Program-made: the position numbers and the translations under genes
Shown: positions 26,726 through 34,239 of the stretch, piece after piece
Layout: every line of letters starts with the position of its first letter
Position numbering within the stretch: position 1 is the first letter of the stretch
Source of the DNA: Planctomycetota bacterium
GTDB lineage: Bacteria; Planctomycetota; Uabimicrobiia; Uabimicrobiales; Uabimicrobiaceae
NCBI GenBank assembly: GCA_029260735.1
Contig: JAJDCR010000092.1
Span: forward strand, 62,001 to 126,000
Direction of reading: 5' to 3'
Length of the DNA stretch: 64,000 nt
Notes under the pieces: generated by a model
What the model was told of the DNA's origin: nothing
The model's input: only the letters and a program-made list of their open reading frames with translations
The model's database searches: none

Positions 26726-27766
26726 ATGAACCGTAGTGTAAATTTTTTTATCATCACTTGTCTTTTTGTTTTGTCTATCTCTGGAGTATCACAAGATCTT
26801 AAAAATCCATTTTTATCGGGGGCCAATAAGACTTTTACACCGATGATAGTAGCGCATAGAGGAGCTCGTGCTTATTCTCCAGAAAATACTATGGAGGCTA
26901 TACAAAAAGCCATGGATTTAGGCTCTCATATGGCCGAAATAGATGTTCATATTAGTAAAGATGGTATTCCCGTTGTTGTTCATGATGATGATCTTTTGGC
27001 AAGATCTGATGTCCTGACAAAATTTCCTAACCGGGAGAGCTATTGGGTTTACGATTTTACAGTTGAAGAGCTAAAAACTCTAGATGCGGGATCTTGGTTT
27101 ATGACAGAGATCGACAAAGCCCCCCAAGAAAGAAGAGGACATTTTGCTCTCCTGAGTAAGGCAGAAGAAGAAAAATTTATCAGTAAAAAAGATAGAGATC
27201 ATTATCAGAGTGGGAAAGTAAAAATTCCTACTCTAAGAGAAGTTCTTCAGCTTATCAAAAAGAAAAACTTTTTTCTGAATATCGAACTAAAAGCAATTGA
27301 GCAGTTTTATCCAAAGATGGCAGATAAGGTAATCGCTGTTGTTCAAGAAATGAAAGTAGGGCATTTGGTCGTAATGTCTTCTTTTGATCATTATCAATTA
27401 TTTCGTTGCAAAGAGCTAGCTCCTCAAATTCCCACGGCCATTCTTTGTGTGGAAAGAATCTATGATCCGGCTAGCTACTGCTTAAAATTAGTGAGAGCAG
27501 ATGCTTACAATCCTTGTATTTCAAGAGGCCGAGATACATTAGGGTTTGGGTCTATTCGTTACCGAGAAACCGGACAACTTGTGTTAGAACCTGTTCAAGG
27601 AGTGTTGCAGGCAGGTATGGGGGTTAATGTTTGGACAGAAAATGATCCTGAGCGAATGCTTATTTTGATGAAAGCAGGAATTACAGGAGTTATCACAGAT
27701 TATCCCAATCGAGGACTAGAAGTATTATCTCAATTAAAGAACGAGAAGAAGGCGGCTGGACAATGA
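26726..27766 (+). CDS. Secreted glycerophosphodiester phosphodiesterase
   Basis: The 346-residue protein has a signal peptide (about residues 1-22) and a GDPD TIM-barrel domain. Motifs are clear: MIVAHRGARAYSPENTMEA (the catalytic His-Arg-Gly and Glu-Asn), EIDVHISKDGIPVVVHDDDLLARSD (metal Glu/Asp and second catalytic His), IELKA, and WTENDPERMLILMKAGITGVITDYP at the end of the barrel. It hydrolyses deacylated phospholipids such as glycerophosphocholine to glycerol-3-phosphate and an alcohol in the periplasm. The stop overlaps the start of the next lipoprotein gene (ATGA), forming a two-gene operon. Length is normal for the periplasmic class. Confidence 0.93.
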   Translation: MNRSVNFFIITCLFVLSISGVSQDLKNPFLSGANKTFTPMIVAHRGARAYSPENTMEAIQKAMDLGSHMAEIDVHISKDGIPVVVHDDDLLARSDVLTKFPNRESYWVYDFTVEELKTLDAGSWFMTEIDKAPQERRGHFALLSKAEEEKFISKKDRDHYQSGKVKIPTLREVLQLIKKKNFFLNIELKAIEQFYPKMADKVIAVVQEMKVGHLVVMSSFDHYQLFRCKELAPQIPTAILCVERIYDPASYCLKLVRADAYNPCISRGRDTLGFGSIRYRETGQLVLEPVQGVLQAGMGVNVWTENDPERMLILMKAGITGVITDYPNRGLEVLSQLKNEKKAAGQ

Positions 27767-28143
27767 GAACAAAAATTATAGGAATTGTTTGTTTGTTCTT
27801 TTTGCTTTCAGGATGTCGTTTGTCTTTAGCAAATTATGCACGCGATGAAATGTTTCCTCAAGGTACAACAGCAAAAGTAGCGATGTCTCCTCTTTTGTTG
27901 CCTACTTATATGCTTTTTTCTGTTATTGATGTTGCCATTATTAATCCAGTAGATGGAGCAAACAATGTTCCTGAAGCAGTGAGTTCTCTATGGGGATGGC
28001 AAAACGAAACGGCTTGGATCGGTTTAGGAGCGCTCTTGCCTGTTAAATTGGCAGCTACTCCTCTTTGGGTGGTTGGTGTAACTATGTTCTCGGAGCAGTT
28101 TGCTAAAACAGAAGGTCCTCAAAGAATTAATCGACCTAAGTAG
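27763..28143 (+). CDS. Small YceK-like lipoprotein
   Basis: This 126-residue protein has a lipoprotein signal with lipobox LSGC (Cys18). After it comes FPQGTTAKVAMSPLLLPTYMLFSVIDVAIINPVDGANNVPEA, resembling the YceK/YidQ group of small lipoproteins that contain membrane-hugging hydrophobic segments. Two further hydrophobic stretches (LLLPTYMLFSVIDVAI and ALLPVKLAATPLWVVGVTMF) are present. Its start overlaps the stop of the GDPD gene by four bases, so it is translated with it, perhaps as an envelope partner. Function is unknown. Confidence 0.75.
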   Translation: MRTKIIGIVCLFFLLSGCRLSLANYARDEMFPQGTTAKVAMSPLLLPTYMLFSVIDVAIINPVDGANNVPEAVSSLWGWQNETAWIGLGALLPVKLAATPLWVVGVTMFSEQFAKTEGPQRINRPK

Positions 28144-28436
28144 ATGAAATCAGAAGCCAGAATTCAGAAGCCAGTAGAAAAAACAGAAAAAAACATCTCA
28201 GGGAGATTTTTGGATTTCCCTACTGGCTACTCTTAACGAACCTCAATATTTGTAAGAGTTATAGCTCGATAAAAATCGTGACTCGATTCGTAATCTTAAT
28301 CGAAATCCTAATCGTAATCTTTTTTATTTTCGATTACGAGTACGATTAGGATTACGAGTACGACTCGAATTACGAAGAAACAAAGTCGGCTCTTGATTTT
28401 ACCCCGAAGCGAATTCTGGCTTCTGATTTCATCTAC
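28140..28436. repeat. 297-bp element bounded by perfect 26-bp inverted repeats
   Basis: Bases 28140-28165 and 28411-28436 are perfect reverse complements, built around the word CAGAAGCCAGAATTC, which is itself partly repeated inside the left arm. The centre (about 28270-28375) holds a second imperfect dyad made of TCGTAATC/GATTACGA units, so the whole piece can fold back on itself. There is no ORF. It starts at the last bases of the lipoprotein gene and ends 20 bases before the PLP-enzyme stop codon. It looks like a MITE or dispersed palindromic repeat; an effect on transcript ends of the two flanking convergent genes is possible. Confidence 0.75.
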
Positions 28437-28456
28437 TCTTTTTTTTTATTAAAAGA

Positions 28457-29944
28457 TTAAAAGAGTAGTTCATCAACATTAAGGAATCTGTCCCAGTAAC
28501 GTAAACATAGTTCTATTTTAATGAATAGTTCTTCCAATTCATTGCTAATTATCTCTAGTTTTTGATCTAAAGACGTCATATCATTAAGATTTTCTTCGAA
28601 AAGATCGCTTATTCTTCGAGCTGAAATAGCCAAACGCAATGAGCCTATAGCATCTGTACCTAAGCGTACAGGTTGTCCTGTAATGAAACGTTTATTCATA
28701 ATCTTGTGATGTTTTTTAGGAGAACTTTTAGGCAAACCATGAGCTAGTGGTTGATTTAACATGCGATGTAATAGTCTAGTTTCATAGACACTTAATTTGG
28801 AACCTTTATTCTTTCCTTTAGGCCAAAAAATAACAAATGGGAAAATTGTGGAAAGCTGAGACAGTCCATCCACTTTGGGGCATTGATTGACAATAGAGGT
28901 ACATTGTGACCCTAAGAGAATGCGCTGAACATCTTTACTATCGTGTAAAAGCGTATTGATGATTTTTCCTAATTTCTCTATAGCAGTTCGTCGTTGCAGA
29001 GGAGGAACTTCCATAAATGCTTCTATTTCAGCTAGAGCGGCTTCCCATCGTAGGAGCAAGCCTACATTGATTTTTCTTGGTAAAGCATTCTGCCAATTTA
29101 TCCAGCTACTAGGCACATCAAATTTTGTCAAATAGTCTCTTAGACCAAGAGGAGGGCTTTTTTTGGCTCCTTGTTGCCAAAACTTTCCTCTGATTAAAAC
29201 TCCACCAGAAAAGGGAGGCCCTCCAAAAAACTTGGAACCGCTGACTAAGATCAGCCAGTTTTTACTTAAGTAATTATGGAGTAAGCGAGGGTCAATTCGC
29301 ATCTGAGCAGCATCAATTATAACTTGAATTTTTTCACCGTATTGCTTTTTTAGGCTATCAACAAAATCTAAAGAAGGAATTCTTGCTCCTAGTTTTGAAC
29401 AATCGATGAGGTGTAGTAAGATTCTTTTGCCTTCTGCAACTCCTTCTTGAACTTGATTGGCAATTTCTTCGTGAATAGACTCTACACAGCGCAGTTCTCC
29501 ATCTTTTTCCCGAATTTTAACTTGATGAGTCTCTATCCGTTCTAGGGAAATACCATCCAAAGATAGAGAAGGTTGAACAGCAGCTCCTGCGGGTGTAATT
29601 TGACAAATGTGAGTTCCCTTGGCCGCTGATACACTAGCGCTTCCAATTTCATTAGGAGCAACAACTATGTTCAGCAAATCATCGGTAGTAGAGTTTAAGG
29701 CAAGAGAGAGCGGTATAAACTCTGCATCTGTTGCCGAGGAAGTTAGAACAAAATCAATTTTCTCGGACTTTATATTAAAAGCGGCAAAAAAACGTTCTCT
29801 TATTTTAGTTGCTTGGATATTTAAGTATTCTGTGAAAACTTCCTCTATATGACGAACACTGTCTATTTTTCGACGTAGTATGTCAGCGTTGTTATAAGCC
29901 CTAGGTCCTAGTGTAGAGGAGGAGCACGATGACCATTCTGTCAC
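28457..29944 (-). CDS. PLP-dependent class V aminotransferase-like enzyme, start uncertain
   Basis: The 495-residue frame from GTG 29944 is a fold-type I PLP enzyme: TSSATDAEFIPL for phosphate binding, VIIDAAQMRID with the Asp that pairs with the PLP nitrogen, and LVSGSKFFGGPPFSGGV with the likely Schiff-base Lys. It resembles the class V/cysteine desulfurase-kynureninase group, but no exact enzyme is recognised. The real protein probably begins earlier. The frame stays open to 30073 and reads as conserved-looking protein (VWLTRGGDYRSVINPTTGLN), overlapping the end of the upstream lyase gene, yet has no ATG/GTG/TTG after the in-frame TGA at 30074-30076; ATT at 30058-30056 is a candidate start. 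It forms a two-gene operon with the sphingosine-phosphate-lyase homologue. Confidence 0.7.
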   Translation of the reverse strand: MTEWSSCSSSTLGPRAYNNADILRRKIDSVRHIEEVFTEYLNIQATKIRERFFAAFNIKSEKIDFVLTSSATDAEFIPLSLALNSTTDDLLNIVVAPNEIGSASVSAAKGTHICQITPAGAAVQPSLSLDGISLERIETHQVKIREKDGELRCVESIHEEIANQVQEGVAEGKRILLHLIDCSKLGARIPSLDFVDSLKKQYGEKIQVIIDAAQMRIDPRLLHNYLSKNWLILVSGSKFFGGPPFSGGVLIRGKFWQQGAKKSPPLGLRDYLTKFDVPSSWINWQNALPRKINVGLLLRWEAALAEIEAFMEVPPLQRRTAIEKLGKIINTLLHDSKDVQRILLGSQCTSIVNQCPKVDGLSQLSTIFPFVIFWPKGKNKGSKLSVYETRLLHRMLNQPLAHGLPKSSPKKHHKIMNKRFITGQPVRLGTDAIGSLRLAISARRISDLFEENLNDMTSLDQKLEIISNELEELFIKIELCLRYWDRFLNVDELLF

Positions 29945-30027
29945 ATCAGGGTCTGGAAAAGTGCGGCATCCATAACGATTTAATCCTGTTGTGGGATTAA
30001 TGACGCTGCGATAATCTCCTCCACGAG

Positions 30028-31401
30028 TTAGCCATACTTCAGTGGGTGTTTCTTCAATAGCGATAGTTTCTTTTCACCATACTGCCATCTCTGTTCGAGA
30101 TTATTTACTACTTGATCAAGCAGTGATCCTTCCGATGAAATGCTAGTGCCAACACCATAAAGAACAGGCTGAGTATCGGAGGAAGTTGTAGATTTTTGGT
30201 TTTTAACATACTTAACAGCAGTAGCTAAGTTTTCTAGAAATATGGGAGCACTCTTTTCATGAGCAGGAGTAACGATTATATGGATAGAGTCGGGATCTTG
30301 TTGGCGATCCAAGTTCCATCCATAGGTGGACATCCAGTCTGCGACGGAAAAAATATTAACTCCTTCTCCCATGATAGAAAATACGCTCATGACGGGCTTG
30401 CCAACAATTTTTAATCCTTCGATCTTTTCAATTCCTTCTTGTAAGGTTTTTGTGACAGACATGGTTTTATGGACGATATCCATGTAGCCTTTAGTGCCCA
30501 GTGACATTAGGGCAGCCCATGCTGCAGCAATAGAACCTCCTGGGCGTGTTCCTACGATACCTGGTGTGGCAAAAAGACCTCCCGTCCATTGATCTGTTGC
30601 AAAAATCTGATGCCGCCGCAATTCTTTATTCCTATATAAAACAACAGAAGCTCCTTTTGACCCAAATCCGTACTTATGTAAATCAGCAGAAATAGAAGTA
30701 ACGCCAGGAACGCGAAAATCAAAATCGGGAATACTCTGTCCTTGTTTTCTCAAAAATGGTAGGACAAAACTTCCCAGGCAAGCATCAATGTGTAGTCCTA
30801 TATCATGTTTCTGTGCAAGTTCTCCTAGTTCAACAATAGGATCAACAACTCCTTGGGCAAAAGAAGGAGCAGAGGCAATAATAGCAATGGTATTTTTAGA
30901 GATGGTTTTTTCTATCAAAGATACATCTGCTCTAAAATCTTTTGCTCCTTCTACCAAACAAGCTTTTAATCCTAAGAGTTGGGCACTTTTGAGAAAAGCA
31001 GGGTGGGCACTACGAGGAATGATAATTTCTGGTTTTTGAATGGAAGGCTTTTCTTGTACAGCCCAATCGCGATAGGCTTTCATTGCCAATATTATACTTT
31101 CTGTGCCTCCCGTTGTCATAGACCCAGCGACATTTTCGTCACCACTTAGTAAGTCCGAAATCATAGAGACGACTTCTGTTTCAAAACGGGCAAGACTAGG
31201 AAAAGCGCCAGCACTTAGTCCATTTTCTGAAAAGTACATGCAGTAAGCATCTTTGAGAAATTGAGTGTGTTCTTCTCCCGCATAGTAAACTAAGCTAAAA
31301 GATTTCCCTTTTTTCCAAGGCCAGTCTCTTTCGCGATAGTTTTCCATGAGTTTAAATATTTCATTTTTGGGAATTCCTCGTAGAGGCATTTGCATAGACA
31401 T
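30028..31401 (-). CDS. Sphingosine-1-phosphate lyase-like PLP enzyme
   Basis: This 457-residue protein belongs to the group II decarboxylase/S1P lyase family. Visible motifs are GSMTTGGTESIILAMKAYRDWA (phosphate-binding and substrate region), HIDACLGSF (Asp to the PLP nitrogen), SISADLHKYGFGSKGASVVLYR (His-Lys, Schiff base Lys) and ATPGIVGTRPGGSIAAAWAAL. In eukaryotes the enzyme cleaves long-chain-base phosphates to an aldehyde and phosphoethanolamine at the ER membrane; bacterial relatives lack the membrane anchor, as here. A start at 31401 is supported by CGGAG upstream. It is followed by another PLP enzyme whose coding frame overlaps its last codons. Glutamate or tyrosine decarboxylase activity is the main alternative. 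Confidence 0.85.
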   Translation of the reverse strand: MSMQMPLRGIPKNEIFKLMENYRERDWPWKKGKSFSLVYYAGEEHTQFLKDAYCMYFSENGLSAGAFPSLARFETEVVSMISDLLSGDENVAGSMTTGGTESIILAMKAYRDWAVQEKPSIQKPEIIIPRSAHPAFLKSAQLLGLKACLVEGAKDFRADVSLIEKTISKNTIAIIASAPSFAQGVVDPIVELGELAQKHDIGLHIDACLGSFVLPFLRKQGQSIPDFDFRVPGVTSISADLHKYGFGSKGASVVLYRNKELRRHQIFATDQWTGGLFATPGIVGTRPGGSIAAAWAALMSLGTKGYMDIVHKTMSVTKTLQEGIEKIEGLKIVGKPVMSVFSIMGEGVNIFSVADWMSTYGWNLDRQQDPDSIHIIVTPAHEKSAPIFLENLATAVKYVKNQKSTTSSDTQPVLYGVGTSISSEGSLLDQVVNNLEQRWQYGEKKLSLLKKHPLKYG

Positions 31402-31590
31402 TATAAGCTCCGAATAATTTTACTTGGTGGTTGTTTGTGATAATGCAAGAGTGTATTCCTTATATTTACTGTATTTACACTTCTCGCCAGTTATCAATGT
31501 ATTGATATTATTATAGTTACCCAATGAGATGGTGCAAGCTTTGATTTTTACTTAATTGTTTTGGAGAGTTACTAGGGTGTGTTTTAGGGC

Positions 31591-33039
31591 TTATTTTTTC
31601 TCAAAACCCCGTGTTTTTAATATCTCTAAGAACTTTCGTTGGGTTTGCCTTTGGTACTCTCTCATTTTGGGGTCAGAGTGTTGAGCGGCAGCAAAGTAGG
31701 CAAATACATAGGAGCTTTGGTCGTAGGGGCTAAGCTGAATGGCGTGGTTAAATTTTTTTAGAGCTTGTTCTAGGTATTTTTCTTGGGTTTCTTTATTGTG
31801 CTCCAAGAAACTGCGTTTAACAAGAAACCAGGCCCACTGTTGGTATAAAATACCTTGGTAAGAAGATATTGTTTGGTCATGCTCTTCAAGTTGTTTCTCA
31901 ATAGTATCGGAAGAAAGATTGCTTTGAGGCCAAGAACTTATCTTTTGAAATAATGCTTCTAGCTTCAGCCACTGGCTATCATGGTGTTTACTTGCTTGTT
32001 TTTTCTTTATTTGAAGAGCTTGTTTCTCTAATTTTTGGTGCCTAGTGTAAAGAGTGATAGAAAATCCAACGAACATCACTATTAACAAAAGATGGAGAAA
32101 AAAATGTTGATTGCGTCCTAGCCACTTAATGGATATGTCCCACAAAGAGTGATTTGTTGCCAGTATAGGTCTTTGGGCTTGATAACGTTTTAGGTCATCA
32201 AGTAAAGGTTTCATGCTTTGGTAGCGACGAGCAGGTTTCTTCTCTAGACATTTTAAACAAATAGCTTCGATTTCCTTAGAGACCTTACGATTCAGCCTCC
32301 GAGGAGGAATCACTTTCTTCTTGACAATAGCTTGGTATATCTCTAAAAGAGTACCTTTAAAAGGAGGTTCTCCCGTAAGGACTTGATACATTAATGCACC
32401 CAGTCCATAGACATCTGTTTTTTGATTTATCAACCGAGATTCTCCCAGTTGCTCAGGAGCCATATAGTGAGGAGTTCCTGCAATAACTCCACTGGATGTT
32501 GTGCTTGCATCCATAAGTTTGGCTAAACCAAAGTCAACCAGCTTTGGCTCCCCATTTTCGAGCATAATATTACCCGGCTTTAAATCTCGATGGATAATTT
32601 CCTCTCGGTGAGCATAGGCTAAAGCCTCCGCCATTTTAATAAAGAGATCCAGATATAGACTCTCAGGAAGAGGAAAATGAGTGCGAAGATAACTCTCTAA
32701 GTTTTCCCCCTTGATATACTCCATAACAATAAAAGAACCCAGAGGAGAATGTCCAAAATCAAAGATAGTGACGATGTGAGGATGTTGTAAACGAGCCGTA
32801 GCCAACGCCTCTTTATTCATACGCAAAGCATAATCTTCCCGATTTACATTCGCCGACATCAGCTTAACCGCGACAACTCTTTCTAAGTTAGGATCATAAG
32901 CCTTATAAACCTTCCCCATACCCCCTGCCCCTAGTTCATCAATAACCTCATAACGATCAATAGTATTGTTTAATTTTAGAAGTTTTTGCTGCTCTAGAAG
33001 AAGGCGAATATTGCTTAGGTCATCTTGGCTATCGCTCAT
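31591..33039 (-). CDS. Transmembrane Ser/Thr protein kinase
   Basis: The 482-residue protein has a complete kinase domain (about 25-285): GAGGMGKVYKA, the AVKL Lys, HRDLKPGNIML, VDFGLAKL and APEQLGE with a normal activation segment. One membrane helix follows at about 313-332. The C-terminal 150 residues, outside the cytoplasm if topology is standard, look helical and TPR-like (LEQALKKFNHAIQLSPYDQSSYVFAYFAAA). Such receptor-like kinases are abundant in planctomycetes and myxobacteria and phosphorylate unknown cytoplasmic targets. All catalytic residues are present, unlike in the kinase at 43433-45616. The start has AAGGTA eight bases upstream. It is monocistronic. Confidence 0.92.
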   Translation of the reverse strand: MSDSQDDLSNIRLLLEQQKLLKLNNTIDRYEVIDELGAGGMGKVYKAYDPNLERVVAVKLMSANVNREDYALRMNKEALATARLQHPHIVTIFDFGHSPLGSFIVMEYIKGENLESYLRTHFPLPESLYLDLFIKMAEALAYAHREEIIHRDLKPGNIMLENGEPKLVDFGLAKLMDASTTSSGVIAGTPHYMAPEQLGESRLINQKTDVYGLGALMYQVLTGEPPFKGTLLEIYQAIVKKKVIPPRRLNRKVSKEIEAICLKCLEKKPARRYQSMKPLLDDLKRYQAQRPILATNHSLWDISIKWLGRNQHFFLHLLLIVMFVGFSITLYTRHQKLEKQALQIKKKQASKHHDSQWLKLEALFQKISSWPQSNLSSDTIEKQLEEHDQTISSYQGILYQQWAWFLVKRSFLEHNKETQEKYLEQALKKFNHAIQLSPYDQSSYVFAYFAAAQHSDPKMREYQRQTQRKFLEILKTRGFEKK

Positions 33040-33251
33040 TTTATCTACCTTGCTCTCAATTATTTATTACTTAACGGATGTAATTTCTTCTTTGCAGTAT
33101 AAACGAAGCTTTGAATTATTTGTAGTAGTTTTACGAAAGCAGATGGCATTTTTTTCTTTGAAGAGTACTTATTTTAGCTTCTGATTTTACTTCTTTATCT
33201 TTTATTTTCTAATTTTCAAAGATTTACGTACTTCTGTTTTTCTAATTTTCC

Positions 33252-33281
33252 TTGGAATTTTAATATAGCTTATGGTAAAAT
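33252..33281 (+). promoter_or_regulatory. Candidate promoter for PEP-CTERM gene
   Basis: TTGGAA (33252-33257) and TAAAAT (33276-33281) are spaced by 18 bases, about 75 bases upstream of the PEP-CTERM start. The 314-base region 33040-33353 between the divergent kinase and PEP-CTERM genes otherwise shows only AT-rich sequence with no further assignable feature. Confidence 0.45.
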
Positions 33282-33353
33282 ATTAAAATAGTTAGTATTT
33301 ATTTGTAGCTCTCACAAACTGAGGGAAGTGTTTGTTTTTTATAGAAAAGAGAG

Positions 33354-33977
33354 ATGGTTATGATGAAAACACTATTTGTTTTCCTTCTATTGTGCACAGT
33401 TGCAGCATCACAAGCAACTGTGATTAACTTTGATGTGCTCCCTGATAATTCAGCAACGAGTAATAATCAAGCTATCACTAATCAATATCAACCACAAGGT
33501 GCTCGCTTTATTAGTAATGGGGGACAAGTAGCCCGTATTCTTTCGGACGCTGCTGAAGCAACATCTGGCGAATTTATATTAATTGGAGGAAGTGTTCTTT
33601 CGAATTTATTTTTAACCTTTGTCGATCCAAATAGTGGTTTAGCTACGACTGCCAATAACGTTTCTGTTAATGTAATTAGCGCTGGTCACTCCGTTTGGAC
33701 TGTTACGGCGAAAGATCTACAAAATCAAGCGCTAGAAACTTTTGTCATTACTAATCCCAGTGGTCCCGTTAGTGGGCTTAGCAATGTCGATCCTATAAAT
33801 TTTACATCGAACAACATTGCGGCAATTGACTTTGTGTTTACAACACTTAATATCAGTGATGGTATTGGTATTGATGATTTATCCTTTAACTTAAATTCCA
33901 GTTCTGTTCCTGAACCTTCTTCTATGATTCTTATGGGTTTAGCATTGTTCTTTTTAGCCCAAAAAAAACTTAAATAA
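33354..33977 (+). CDS. PEP-CTERM sorted surface protein
   Basis: This 207-residue secreted protein has an N-terminal signal (MMKTLFVFLLLCTVAASQA) and the tripartite PEP-CTERM tail: SSVPEPSS, a hydrophobic helix (MILMGLALFFLA) and a short basic end (QKKLK). It should be exported, then cut and anchored or released by an exosortase, often alongside exopolysaccharide. The body is beta-strand rich, Asn/Thr/Ser-rich, with no known catalytic motif. In-frame ATGs at 33360 and 33363 fit the signal peptide and weak GAGAG site better than 33354, so the N-terminus is uncertain by two or three residues. No exosortase gene lies in this window; a second PEP-CTERM protein is at 53707. Confidence 0.88.
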   Translation: MVMMKTLFVFLLLCTVAASQATVINFDVLPDNSATSNNQAITNQYQPQGARFISNGGQVARILSDAAEATSGEFILIGGSVLSNLFLTFVDPNSGLATTANNVSVNVISAGHSVWTVTAKDLQNQALETFVITNPSGPVSGLSNVDPINFTSNNIAAIDFVFTTLNISDGIGIDDLSFNLNSSSVPEPSSMILMGLALFFLAQKKLK

Positions 33978-33994
33978 TGTTGGCTTAGTCAATT

Positions 33995-34032
33995 TGAGAG
34001 AGTCTCTTGCAATCCAGTATTGCAAAGCTCTC
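33995..34032 (+). terminator. Hairpin terminator after PEP-CTERM gene
   Basis: AGAGAG plus CTTGCAAT pairs with ATTGCAAAG plus CTCTCT around a small internal bulge and a 5-base loop, starting 18 bases after the stop codon. A modest T-rich tract (AATATTTTCC) follows. Confidence 0.55.
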
Positions 34033-34239
34033 TAATATTTTCCTACCTCAAATAATCACACCACACAAACAGCATCTTTAAAAGACAGCAGAAAAAAAGG
34101 AAAAGATGTTTATGAAATGAAACTTGGCATGCTCGGGACAGAGTAAGGGAGGCACTGGATAATAGAGAAGGAAATACAGAAGATGAGTAAGAAGAACTAG
34201 AGCACAAACAGGGAGTGCTTGCGCTCTAGCTTTTAAGAT

